From Streptomyces sp. NBC_00414 (GTDB lineage Bacteria > Actinomycetota > Actinomycetes > Streptomycetales > Streptomycetaceae), in the NCBI RefSeq assembly GCF_036038375.1, contig NZ_CP107935.1:992001-1056000 (forward strand): a stretch of DNA of 64,000 bases, in the 5' to 3' direction. Numbering within the stretch: position 1 is the first letter of the stretch; each line of letters starts with the position of its first letter. The translations under genes were made by a program, and so were the position numbers. This document shows positions 8,702 through 16,347 of this stretch, in pieces. Below the pieces are notes generated by a model. That model made no database searches. It saw only the letters and a list, made by a program, of their open reading frames with translations, and was not told where the DNA came from.

Positions 8702-9103
8702 TCAGTCGGCCGCGGCAGCTTCCTCGCTCCGCCGGTTGGCACGGTCGATCTCGGCCATGTGTTCCTCCGCCCAGGCACGGACCATGGCCAGCGGTCCTTC
8801 CAGCGAGAGGCCGAGCGGAGTGAGCCGGTAGTGCACCCGGGGCGGCACCGTCGGTTCCACCCGGCGGTCGACCAGGCCGTCCCTGGCCATGTTCTGCAGG
8901 GTGACCGACAGCATCTTCTGCGAGACCCCGGCCATCCTGCGCTGCAGCTCCGCGAAGCGGACCTCGCCCGGCGACGCCTCCGCAAGCACCTTGACGGCCA
9001 TCGACGTCCACTTCGTGCCGATCCGGTCGAGCAGACGGCGGGTCGGGCACTGCGGAGAGAACAGGTCTCCGCGCCCACGCCCGGACTCTGACGAGGGGGT
9101 CAC
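8702..9103 (-). CDS. HxlR family winged-helix transcriptional regulator
   Basis: 133 residues. The N-terminus has CPTRRLLDRIGTKWT, with Cys19 at the position used for thiol-based sensing in several HxlR regulators (YodB/HypR type). The winged helix follows (VRFAELQRRMAGVSQKMLSVTLQNMARDGLVDRR) and then the wing and dimer helix (VHYRLTPLGLSLEGPL). HxlR proteins are usually small repressors of adjacent enzymes responding to quinones, aldehydes or oxidants. It is divergent from an epoxide-hydrolase-like gene with an inverted repeat in between, so that gene is the likely target (inference). Confidence 0.92.
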   Translation of the reverse strand: MTPSSESGRGRGDLFSPQCPTRRLLDRIGTKWTSMAVKVLAEASPGEVRFAELQRRMAGVSQKMLSVTLQNMARDGLVDRRVEPTVPPRVHYRLTPLGLSLEGPLAMVRAWAEEHMAEIDRANRRSEEAAAAD

Positions 9104-9154
9104 CTCGGGCTCACCACCTGTATAAGAAGTGCGGTCTTGGCCCTCCCACGGTAC

Positions 9155-9185
9155 TTACCTATCGTTCTGTTGTCACCATTGGTAA
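9155..9185. promoter_or_regulatory. possible HxlR operator
   Basis: TTACCTAT (9155-9162) and ATTGGTAA (9178-9185) form an imperfect inverted repeat (7 of 8) with a 15-bp spacer. It lies in the 99-bp gap between the divergent HxlR regulator and the alpha/beta hydrolase. Spacing and position suit a dimeric winged-helix repressor. Confidence 0.45.
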
Positions 9186-9202
9186 CTGCCTGAGAGGTCC
9201 AT

Positions 9203-10126
9203 GTGCCTGCCACACCGAGCCGTACGTCGAGCCCTGCGTCAGGCCCTCCGGCCGGCCCCGCGTCCAGCCGCCACCGACCCGCCGTGGAACTCCGGCGGAT
9301 CACGGCCGACGGCGCCGACCTCAACGTGGCCCTGGCCGGTGAGGGCCCGGCGGTCCTGCTGCTCCACGGCTTCCCGCACACCTGGCGGCTGTGGACCGAT
9401 GTCCTGGACGGGCTCGCCGATCGCCACCGGGTGATCGCACCGGACCTGCGCGGATTCGGGGCGAGCGCTCGGGCGGCGGACGGGTACGACGCCGGCACGC
9501 TCGCCGCCGATGCCGAAGCCGTCCTCGACGCCCTCGGGGTGCGTTCCGCAGCGGTCGTCGGCATCGATGCGGGCACCCCGCCGGCCTTCCTGCTCGCCAT
9601 GCGCCGCCCCGGACTCGTACGACGGCTCGTGGTCATGGAGTCACTGCTGGGCGGGCTGCCGGGCGCCGAGGAGTTCTTCGCGAACGGGGCGCCGTGGTGG
9701 TTCGGCTTCCACTCGGAACCCGGCCTCGCGGAATCCGTGCTCACCGGGCACGAGGCCGAGTACATCGACTGGTTCCTGAACGCCGGCACGCTCGGACAGG
9801 GCGTGCGACCCGAGGTCCGTGACGCCTTCGTCGACGCGTACACCGGCGGCGAGGCCCTGCGCTGCGCCTTCTCGTACTACCGGGCGCTGCCCACGAGTGC
9901 GCGGCAGCTGCGGGAAGCCGTGCGGACGAGCCGGTTGACCGTCCCCACCATGGCTGTCGGTGCCCGGCCGGTGGGCAGAGTGCTCGAACAGCAGCTACGG
10001 CCTGTGGCGGATCGTCTCGTGGGCCATGTCATCGAGGACTGCGGTCACATCATCCCGCTGCATCGCCCCGCCGAACTGCTCGGCCTGCTGGGGCCCTTCC
10101 TCGCCATGGACGAGGGGGGCAAGTAG
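9203..10126 (+). CDS. alpha/beta hydrolase with Asp nucleophile (epoxide hydrolase/dehalogenase-like)
   Basis: 307 residues from GTG 9203, with GAGAGG upstream. A poorly conserved N-terminal tail of about 25 residues precedes the fold, so a later start is possible. HGFPHTW (His55 region) is the oxyanion-hole motif of the epoxide hydrolase branch. The nucleophile elbow reads VVGIDAGTPPA: Asp122 replaces the serine of esterases, as in soluble epoxide hydrolases and haloacetate dehalogenases. The catalytic His is likely His282 in EDCGHIIPLH. The enzyme is cytoplasmic and probably adds water to an epoxide or displaces a halide. It is divergent from the HxlR regulator, suggesting induction by reactive electrophiles (inference). 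Confidence 0.85.
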   Translation: MPATPSRTSSPASGPPAGPASSRHRPAVELRRITADGADLNVALAGEGPAVLLLHGFPHTWRLWTDVLDGLADRHRVIAPDLRGFGASARAADGYDAGTLAADAEAVLDALGVRSAAVVGIDAGTPPAFLLAMRRPGLVRRLVVMESLLGGLPGAEEFFANGAPWWFGFHSEPGLAESVLTGHEAEYIDWFLNAGTLGQGVRPEVRDAFVDAYTGGEALRCAFSYYRALPTSARQLREAVRTSRLTVPTMAVGARPVGRVLEQQLRPVADRLVGHVIEDCGHIIPLHRPAELLGLLGPFLAMDEGGK

Positions 10127-10165
10127 GAACACCCACTCCTTGCCACTCTCAACTTATAGCGCACC

Positions 10166-10188
10166 GGGGGGCTTGCGGCAAGGCCCCC
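10166..10188 (+). promoter_or_regulatory. rifamycin-associated element (RAE)-like palindrome upstream of helR
   Basis: The stretch contains GGGGCTTGCGGCAAGGCCCC (starting at 10168). The core CTTGC-G-GCAAG is flanked by G and C runs. From memory this matches the RAE described upstream of rifamycin-resistance genes, including helR and rph, in actinomycetes. A TATAGC hexamer (10155-10160) lies just upstream. It is 104 bp before the helR start. Confidence 0.75.
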
Positions 10189-10291
10189 GTCGTACCGCAC
10201 AATCGCTGGCCTGAGGCCGGTACCTGCGGAAATGAGGACTTACGAAGTGCGTGTTGCTGTCGGTTCACAACCTCCGGCGGGAGGCGGTGAC

Positions 10292-12460
10292 ATGGGCTCG
10301 CTGACCACGAGCGCGTTCAGTCTTCCCGAGCATCTCTCCCCCAAGGCCGACCCGCTGCTGATCGGCCGCGACGAGAAGCACTTCGCGGCCATCGCGGAGA
10401 GCCTCGATCAGACGATCACCGAACTGTCCGAGCGGCTCGCCGCCGCACGCCGGGCGCCCGGCGGCATCGGCCGGGAGGCGATGGAGCGGGACGCCGAGAT
10501 CCACCGGCTGACCGGTCGGCTGCGTACCCTGCGCCGCTTCGGTCTCGATCTGTGCCTCGGGCACATCGTCGGCGCCGACGATCCCGAGCCGCTCTACATC
10601 GGACGGCTCGGTCTCACCGACAGCGGCGGGCGCCGACTGCTGATCGACTGGCGCTCCCCCGCGGCCGAGCCCTTCTTCGCGGCGACCCACGCCGATCCGA
10701 TGGGGTTGACCAGCCGTCGCAGGTACCGCTGGACCGGCGGCCGGATCAGCGACTACTGGGACGAGGTGTTCACCGCCGAAGGGCTCGAAGGGCATGCCGC
10801 GCTCGACGACCACTCGGCGTTCGTCGCCAGCCTGGGCAGTACGCGGTCGGCCCGGATGCGGGACGTGCTGACGACCATCCAGGCCGACCAGGACGCGATC
10901 ATCCGCGCGGGATCCCGCGGCGCGCTCGTCGTGGACGGCGGTCCGGGCACGGGCAAGACGGTCGTCGCACTGCACCGGGCCGCCTACCTCCTCTACTCCG
11001 ACCCCCGTCTCGGCCACCGCCGGGGCGGAGTGCTGTTCGTCGGCCCGCACCAGCCCTATCTGGCGTACGTCGCCGATGTCCTGCCCAGCCTCGGAGAGGA
11101 GGGTGTGCAGACCTGCACCCTGCGGGACCTCGTCGCCGAGGGAGCCGGAGCGGTGGACGAGAGCGACGCGGAGGTGGCGTCCCTCAAGTCGTCCGCGGGC
11201 ATGGTGAAGGCGATCGAGAAGGCGGTCGCGTTCTACGAGACGCCTCCCACCAAGGGGATGACGGTGTCGACCCCCTGGTCCGAGGTCTGGCTGAGCGCCG
11301 AGGACTGGGCCGAGGCGTTCGAGACACCGGGACCCGGTGTTCCGCACAACGAGGCACGTGACCAGATCTGGGAGACCCTGCTCACGATCCTGCTGGACAA
11401 GCACGACGTCGACGTCCCGCCCGAGCTGTTCCGCAGGTCGCTGCTGCACGACGAGGAGCTGACCGGGACCCTCGACCGCGCGTGGCCGCTGCTCGAAGCC
11501 ACCGACCTCGTCGGGGACCTGTGGTCGGTGCCCGCCTACCTGCGGCTGTGCGCTCCCTGGCTCGGCCCCGACGACGTACGGAAGCTGCGGCGCGCGGACA
11601 CCCAGGCGTGGACGGTGTCCGACCTGCCGATCCTGGACGCGGCACGGCAGCGGCTCGGCGACCCCGAGGCGGCCCGGCGGGGGCGCCGGCACGAGGCCGT
11701 TCTCGCCGCCCAGCGCGAGCGCATGACCCAGGTCGTCGACAACCTGATCGAGGCCGCGGCCGACTCGGGCGCCGACGGCGACGACGGCGAGGGCCTGGTG
11801 ACGATGCTGCGCGGCGAGGACGCCAAGGTCAGCATGGTCGACGAGTCCGAACTGCCCACCGCCGAACCGGACCTGCTCGCCGGGCCCTTCGCGCACGTCG
11901 TCGTGGACGAGGCACAGGAACTGACCGACGCGCAGTGGCAGATGCTGCTGCTGCGCTGCCCGTCCCGGAGCTTCACCATCGTCGGGGACCGCGCCCAGGC
12001 CAGGCACGGGTTCACCGAGTCGTGGCGGGAGCGGCTGGAGCGGATCGGGCTCGACCGCATCGACGTGGCCTCCCTGAGCATCAACTACCGGACCCCCGAA
12101 GAGGTCATGGCGGAAGCCGCGCCGGTCATCAGGGCCGCGCTCCCGGACGCCAACGTGCCGACGTCCGTCCGCAGCACGGGCGTCCCCGTCGTCCACGGTT
12201 CCGTCGCGGAGCGGGACTCCGTGCTCGACACCTGGCTCGCCGCGCACACCGACGGGATCGCCTGCGTCATCGGCGATCCGACGTTCCGGGCGACGCCCCG
12301 CGTCCGGTCGCTGACCCCGGAGCTGTCGAAGGGCCTGGAGTTCGACCTGGTCGTCCTCGTCGACCCGCAGACGTACGGCACGGGTGTCGAAGGAGCGGTC
12401 GACCGCTATGTCGCGATGACCCGGGCGACCCAGCGACTGGTCGTCCTCACGAGCACCTGA
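10292..12460 (+). CDS. helR: HelD-family RNA polymerase recycling helicase, probable HelR
   Basis: 722 residues from ATG 10292 (GGGAGG 7 bp upstream); an in-frame ATG at 10232 has no good ribosome site. The N-terminal antiparallel helical arm (about 15-85) is that of HelD proteins. The UvrD-like motor follows: Q-motif region (LTTIQADQDAIIRAG), Walker A GGPGTGKT (about 216-223), Walker B VVVDEAQEL (Asp539-Glu540), a GDRAQ motif III, then NYRTPEEV and the C-terminal YVAMTRATQRLVVL. HelD proteins pull nucleic acid and sigma factor off stalled RNA polymerase. The HelR branch also displaces rifamycins and gives tolerance. The RAE-like palindrome upstream favours HelR over a housekeeping HelD. Confidence 0.9.
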   Translation: MGSLTTSAFSLPEHLSPKADPLLIGRDEKHFAAIAESLDQTITELSERLAAARRAPGGIGREAMERDAEIHRLTGRLRTLRRFGLDLCLGHIVGADDPEPLYIGRLGLTDSGGRRLLIDWRSPAAEPFFAATHADPMGLTSRRRYRWTGGRISDYWDEVFTAEGLEGHAALDDHSAFVASLGSTRSARMRDVLTTIQADQDAIIRAGSRGALVVDGGPGTGKTVVALHRAAYLLYSDPRLGHRRGGVLFVGPHQPYLAYVADVLPSLGEEGVQTCTLRDLVAEGAGAVDESDAEVASLKSSAGMVKAIEKAVAFYETPPTKGMTVSTPWSEVWLSAEDWAEAFETPGPGVPHNEARDQIWETLLTILLDKHDVDVPPELFRRSLLHDEELTGTLDRAWPLLEATDLVGDLWSVPAYLRLCAPWLGPDDVRKLRRADTQAWTVSDLPILDAARQRLGDPEAARRGRRHEAVLAAQRERMTQVVDNLIEAAADSGADGDDGEGLVTMLRGEDAKVSMVDESELPTAEPDLLAGPFAHVVVDEAQELTDAQWQMLLLRCPSRSFTIVGDRAQARHGFTESWRERLERIGLDRIDVASLSINYRTPEEVMAEAAPVIRAALPDANVPTSVRSTGVPVVHGSVAERDSVLDTWLAAHTDGIACVIGDPTFRATPRVRSLTPELSKGLEFDLVVLVDPQTYGTGVEGAVDRYVAMTRATQRLVVLTST

Positions 12461-12547
12461 CACCGGCCGCCACCACCCGGGCGCGGGAGCGGCCCACGGG
12501 AGAGAATGGGAGACACGTCCGCGCCCGCCGGTCACCAGGAGGCGACC

Positions 12548-12895
12548 ATGTCCGTCCGCCGGGTCATGCCCGACATCCGCTCGGAGGCCATGGAGGAGAG
12601 CCGGGACTTCTACGGGCTCCTGGGGTTCGAGGAGGTCATGAACCTCGGCTGGGTCATGACGCTGGCCTCTCCCGCCAACCCCACCGCTCAGGTCACCTTC
12701 ATGAGTCAGGACAGGACGGCGCCGGTCGTGCCCGACATGAGCGTCGAGGTCGACGACGTGGACGCCGCCTACGCGGCGGTGCTCGCGAGCGGCGCGGAGA
12801 TCGTGCACCCCTTGCAGGCCGAGGAGTGGGGAGTACGCCGCTTCTTCGTCCGCGACCCCAACGGGCGGGTGGTCAACGTGCTGAGCCACCGGTGA
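12548..12895 (+). CDS. VOC (glyoxalase/bleomycin resistance fold) family protein
   Basis: 115 residues from ATG 12548 with AGGAGG 4 bp upstream. It is a single VOC domain of two beta-alpha-beta-beta-beta units: ESRDFYGLLGFEEVMNLGWVMTLAS in the first half and VDDVDAAYAAVLASGAEIVHP...RRFFVRDPNGRVVNVLSH in the second. The terminal FFVRDPNGRVVNV is the usual VOC strand bearing a potential metal ligand position. Proteins of this size act as dimers and may be lyases, dioxygenases, isomerases or drug-binding proteins. Nothing here fixes the substrate. It follows helR by 87 bp and could be co-transcribed. Confidence 0.85.
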   Translation: MSVRRVMPDIRSEAMEESRDFYGLLGFEEVMNLGWVMTLASPANPTAQVTFMSQDRTAPVVPDMSVEVDDVDAAYAAVLASGAEIVHPLQAEEWGVRRFFVRDPNGRVVNVLSHR

Positions 12896-13013
12896 CCCGC
12901 TCCTGGCCTCCTCCGGGTCGAGGTCGTCCGCTGCCCCGGTCGGCGGCCCCGTACGTGAGCCGGCGGTCCGTACCCGCTTGTCCGGCGCCGCGGTCCGGCA
13001 TTACCGTGCCGCG

Positions 13014-13667
13014 GTGAATCTCTTCTCGCTCGCCTGGACCGCGTTGTGCACGGCGGTCGCCGAGGTTCCGGACGAGGACTTCGAGCAGCCGTCCGGCTGC
13101 ACGGGGTGGCTCGTGCGGGATCTTGTGTGCCACCTGGTCATCGACGCCCAGGACGTCCTGATCACCCTCGTCACACCCGCCGACACCGAACCGACCGTGG
13201 ACGCGGTCACCTACTGGCACCTCGCCGAGACCCCGGCCGGCGAGGATCCGCTGGAAGCGCTGATCCCCCGGCTGGCCGCCGCCTACGGCGAGCCGAAGTT
13301 GCTCAAGTTCCACTTCGACGACGTCGGTTCCGCCGCGGGCCGCGCCGCCGGACTCGCCGATCCCGGCGCCCTCGTCAGCACCCGCGACGAGGTACTGACC
13401 GTGGGCGAGTACCTGTCCGTGTACGTCCTCGAAGCGACCTTGCACCACCTCGACCTGATCGCGCGCCTGCCGTCGACCACCGAGCCGCCCGCCGAGACCC
13501 TGGCCGCCGCCCGCGCGTCGCTGGAGAGCATCGCCGGGACCCCGTTCCCCGCCTCGTTCTCCGACAGGACCGCCCTGCTGGTCGGCACCGGACGGCGGAC
13601 ACCGACCGAAGCGGAGAGGGCCGCACTGGGCGCTCTCGCCGAACGGCTGCCGCTGGTTCTGGGCTGA
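13014..13667 (+). CDS. maleylpyruvate isomerase N-terminal domain (DinB-like, TIGR03083-type) protein
   Basis: 217 residues from GTG 13014; no clear ribosome site is visible and the start is tentative. The four-helix DinB/MDMPI fold shows as LAWTALCTAVAEVPDEDFEQPSGCTGWLVRDLVCHLVIDAQD, with the usual GWxVRDLxxHL motif and a metal-ligand His. A second ligand cluster is in VLEATLHHLDLIARL. This superfamily includes mycothiol-dependent maleylpyruvate isomerase and many actinobacterial mycothiol-dependent detoxification enzymes. The specific reaction here is unknown. A strong hairpin (13760-13789) follows, so it is probably monocistronic. Confidence 0.8.
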   Translation: MNLFSLAWTALCTAVAEVPDEDFEQPSGCTGWLVRDLVCHLVIDAQDVLITLVTPADTEPTVDAVTYWHLAETPAGEDPLEALIPRLAAAYGEPKLLKFHFDDVGSAAGRAAGLADPGALVSTRDEVLTVGEYLSVYVLEATLHHLDLIARLPSTTEPPAETLAAARASLESIAGTPFPASFSDRTALLVGTGRRTPTEAERAALGALAERLPLVLG

Positions 13668-13759
13668 GCGGCCCAGGCTGGGCGACCCCCCGGGACACGT
13701 ACACCCGGCTCCCGCGTGCCAAGCCCCTGACCTGGGCGCATTCGCCGCATGACTGAATC

Positions 13760-13789
13760 GCACCCCCGCCGGTCCGGTCCCGGGGGTGC
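13760..13789 (+). terminator. hairpin terminator
   Basis: GCACCCCCG (13760-13768) and CGGGGGTGC (13781-13789) form a perfect 9-bp stem with a 12-nt loop followed by CCTTCT. It lies between the DinB-like gene and the SDR gene. Confidence 0.65.
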
Positions 13790-13806
13790 CCTTCTAGGGT
13801 GCCGCC

Positions 13807-14586
13807 ATGGACTCGCAGCGCTACCTCTCACAACTGTTCTCCCTGGAAGGCCGGGTCGCCCTGGTGACCGGTGGCAGCTCCGGCATCGGGCGCGGCATCG
13901 CCGAGGCCCTGGCCCGCGCCGGGGCGAGCGTCGTCGTGGTGGCCCGCAAGGAGGCGGAACTGACCGCGACGGTCGAGGAGTTGAGTGCGCTCGGCTGCCG
14001 CGCGGCCTGGGTCGGCGCGGACCTCGGTACCCGTGAGGGCGTACGCGGGGCCGCCGAGCGGGCGGTCGAGGCCTTCGGCGAGCCCGACATCCTCGTCAAC
14101 TGTGCCGGGATCAACCTGCGGCCCCCGATGAGTGAGCTGAGCGACGAGGTCTGGGACACCACCATGGCCCTCAACCTGGACGCGCCCTTCCTGCTGGGCC
14201 GGCGTTTCGGCCCGGTCATGGCCGAGCGGGGCTTCGGGCGGATCATCCACATCACCTCGCAGCAGGCTCACCGCGCCTTCGTCCAGAGTGGCGCGTACGG
14301 GGTCTCCAAGGGCGCGCTGGAGTCGCTGGCCCGCTCGCAGGCGGAGGCCTGGTCGCCGTCCGGAGTCACCGTGAACACGCTGGTCCCGGGCTTCGTGATG
14401 ACACCGCTGAACCGGCGCCTGTCCTCCGATCCGGAGAAGGTGACGGCCCTGGCGGCGCGCACGATGGTCGGCCGCAACGGCCTGCCCGACGACTTCGCGG
14501 GCGCGGCGGTCTTCCTGGCGAGCGCCGCCTCGGCGTACGTCACCGGGCAGTCGGTCCACATCGACGGCGGCTTTTCCGTGCACTGA
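13807..14586 (+). CDS. SDR family oxidoreductase
   Basis: 259 residues, ATG 13807. Classical short-chain dehydrogenase: cofactor loop TGGSSGIG (about 20-27), NCAGI, and catalytic Ser151, Tyr164 and Lys168 (GAYGVSKGAL). It ends with GFVMTPLN, a VTGQSVHIDGG substrate/cofactor clamp, and FSVH. An Arg after the second strand (VVVVARKEAEL) suggests NADP(H). It resembles gluconate 5-dehydrogenase and 3-oxoacyl-ACP reductase-like members; the substrate is undefined. Its last codons are echoed at 41268-41291 in front of metE, marking it as the left border gene of the 26.7-kb island. Confidence 0.92.
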   Translation: MDSQRYLSQLFSLEGRVALVTGGSSGIGRGIAEALARAGASVVVVARKEAELTATVEELSALGCRAAWVGADLGTREGVRGAAERAVEAFGEPDILVNCAGINLRPPMSELSDEVWDTTMALNLDAPFLLGRRFGPVMAERGFGRIIHITSQQAHRAFVQSGAYGVSKGALESLARSQAEAWSPSGVTVNTLVPGFVMTPLNRRLSSDPEKVTALAARTMVGRNGLPDDFAGAAVFLASAASAYVTGQSVHIDGGFSVH

Positions 14587-14610
14587 ACCGTGCACTGCTG
14601 AGTGCACCGA

Positions 14611-14642
14611 AAAAGTTTTCCATGACCGGGCTCCGCCCCTTA
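14611..14642. repeat. 32-bp direct repeat, left border of the accessory island
   Basis: This begins AAAAGTTTTCCATGACCGGG and ends GCTCCGCCCCTTA (overlapping by one G). It is identical to 41291-41322, a distance of 26,680 bp. At both sites it follows the 3' end of an SDR reading frame; here 25 extra bases separate it from the stop codon. The left terminal repeat of the IS5-type element starts 2 bp downstream. Confidence 0.9.
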
Positions 14643-14643
14643 A

Positions 14644-15510
14644 GACGATGTCCTACGTGGTGAGGCGGACATAAAATCCGGTATGGGGCGGGGAACTTGG
14701 AGTTGGATCGTTCCGGATGGATTGTGGGAGATCGCGGAGCCGCTGATCCCACCTTCGAGGGTGCGACCGCAGGGCGGCGGGACGCCGGACACACCTGATG
14801 AGACGCTGTTTGCGGCCATCATCTATGTGCTAGTCAGTGGTTGCGCCTGGCGGGCCTTGCCGCCGCGCTTCGGCATATCGAAGTCCACCGCGCACCGCCG
14901 GTTCTTGATCTGGTCGAGAGCCGGTGTCTGGGGCCGGCTGCACCAGGCCGTGCTGCACCGGCTCGACGACGCCGGCCTCGTCGACGTCACCCGCGTCGTC
15001 CTCGACACCGCCCACGTCCGGGCAAAAAAGGGGGGCGAACACACAGGTCCGAGCCCCGTGGACCGGCGTAAGCCGGGTACCAAGATGCACATCTTGTCGG
15101 ATGCGAACGGGCTGCCCCTCGTCGTTGGGATCTCGGCCGGCAACGTCCACGACAGCGAGGGCCTGAAGCCCATGATCGCGGGCCACCAAACGCAACACGA
15201 CCCCTACCGCGGCCGGTACTTCAAGGCTCAGCGGCTGCACGCGGACAAGGCGTACGACTTGCCCCACCTGCGCAGATGGCTGTGGGGAAAGCACATCGGC
15301 GTGCGTATTGCCCGCAAGGGAATCGAGTCCAGCGAACGATTAGGACGCCGCCGCTGGGTCATCGAGCGCACCCTGTCCTGGCTGTCCGGCTACCACCGCC
15401 TCAGCCCTCGCTATGAGCGCAACCCCCGCAACTACCTGGCATTTCTTGGACTCGCCGCCGCCCTGTGCTGCTACAAGCGGCTTGTCCGCCTCACCACGTA
15501 GGACATCGTC
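14644..15510 (+). mobile_element. complete IS5-family insertion sequence, 867 bp
   Basis: Perfect 27-bp terminal inverted repeats lie at 14644-14670 (starts GACGATGTCCTACGTGG) and 15484-15510. One uninterrupted transposase frame fills the interior. The perfect ends and intact gene suggest a recent arrival. No target duplication is evident: the left flank is ...CTTAA and the right flank CAAGG, which may mean the flanks were later rearranged. Confidence 0.92.
14683..15501 (+). CDS. IS5 family transposase (IS427-like group)
   Basis: 272 residues, ATG 14683. The N-terminal part has LWEIAEPLIPP...GGTPDTPDETLFAAIIYVLVSGCAWRALP. The DDE catalytic core includes the first Asp in VVLDTAHVRAKKGG, the second in HADKAYDLPHL, and Glu in VIERTLSWLSGYHRLSPRYER. 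An A6G6 run (15024-15035) sits where related elements use programmed -1 frameshifting to join two frames; here the whole protein is already in one frame. The stop codon lies inside the right terminal repeat. Confidence 0.93.
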   Translation: MGRGTWSWIVPDGLWEIAEPLIPPSRVRPQGGGTPDTPDETLFAAIIYVLVSGCAWRALPPRFGISKSTAHRRFLIWSRAGVWGRLHQAVLHRLDDAGLVDVTRVVLDTAHVRAKKGGEHTGPSPVDRRKPGTKMHILSDANGLPLVVGISAGNVHDSEGLKPMIAGHQTQHDPYRGRYFKAQRLHADKAYDLPHLRRWLWGKHIGVRIARKGIESSERLGRRRWVIERTLSWLSGYHRLSPRYERNPRNYLAFLGLAAALCCYKRLVRLTT

Positions 15511-15635
15511 CAAGGACCCACTCGCTAGCCTTTCACTCGCTCGACTTGGCCGAACATCAGCCGCAACACCGACCCGAGGGCGTCCACTCCCGACCGACGC
15601 GCGGACGGCGACCACTCGACGCCTGTTCATAGGTG

Positions 15636-15977
15636 TCAGCCGCCGGGAGGACGGAACAACGAGCCGTCGGACGCACCGCCGGGACGGGCCTCCTCCTCAA
15701 AGATCTCCACCGGGCGGCCGTCGGCGTGGCGGGGAGTCAGTGTCAACGTCACCTTGTGCGTGCGGGCCAGGGAGGCGCCCGCGTCGGCGTCCGCGGACAC
15801 CACCCACACCCTGAAACCCACCTTGGCCCGGGCGTCCCGACGCAACTCGACGGTGAACTCCATGCCGATCGGGCCGACCTCGAAGCGAATGTCCTGGTCC
15901 GCGCCGTCAGTGGCCGCCCGCAGCAGATCGTTCCGGACAAGCCGTACAGCCTCGGAAAGTTCCCATACCTCTGCCAC
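15636..15977 (-). CDS. trypco2 (trypsin-co-occurring domain 2) family protein
   Basis: 113 residues from a GTG at 15977 with GGGGGAAGC upstream; the open frame extends further but without support. The sequence (VAEVWELSEAVRLVRNDLLRAATDG, then a beta-rich part with IRFEVGPIGMEFTVELRRDARAKVGFRVWVVSADAD and HKVTLTLTPR) matches the small trypco2 domain. In actinobacteria it occurs beside trypsin-like proteases and NTPase-type conflict systems and is thought to be an adaptor. No protease or NTPase partner is encoded nearby, so it looks orphaned, perhaps by the adjacent IS. Assignment is by pattern recognition only. Confidence 0.7.
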   Translation of the reverse strand: MAEVWELSEAVRLVRNDLLRAATDGADQDIRFEVGPIGMEFTVELRRDARAKVGFRVWVVSADADAGASLARTHKVTLTLTPRHADGRPVEIFEEEARPGGASDGSLFRPPGG

Positions 15978-16347
15978 CGCGCTTCCCCCGATCCCGCCGC
16001 GCTTCCCACTAGGCGCTGATTCACGGTAGAGGGACCGCGTGCACCGCGCCAGCCTCGGGAACGGCGGCTCGGCCGAACCGGGCAAGCGCCGTCAGCCGAC
16101 GGCACCCTCCGACCGGTGATGGTCCAACGGTCAGTGTCGGCCCGATCGCCTCCCGGGCCCTCGCGGGAGCACCGCACACCCCGGCAGCCCCACTCATCAC
16201 GCACATCGCACCAAAGCGAGGGACATCACCGCCCAGGCAGTGGTTGATCGAGCCTTCGGGAGCCTGGGCCAGCCGGACCCGCCCTGCTCTTCGGCCTCGA
16301 TGAAGCCTATGCGGCTGAGGAATCTCATGGTGGTCAGTGCTTCTTGG
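15978..16347. other. 370-bp gap without a supported gene
   Basis: No open frame here shows a ribosome site, recognisable domain or convincing codon bias. It presumably holds the promoter of the trypco2 gene and the 3' trailer of the membrane protein gene. Confidence 0.5.

Noticed and set aside
6853..9078. 741-codon minus-strand frame across GH43 and HxlR
   Set aside because: Low-complexity Arg/Pro/Gly translation antisense to GH43; no start signal or domain.
10265..12889. 874-codon minus-strand frame opposite helR
   Set aside because: Shadow of the helicase gene; no recognisable motif.
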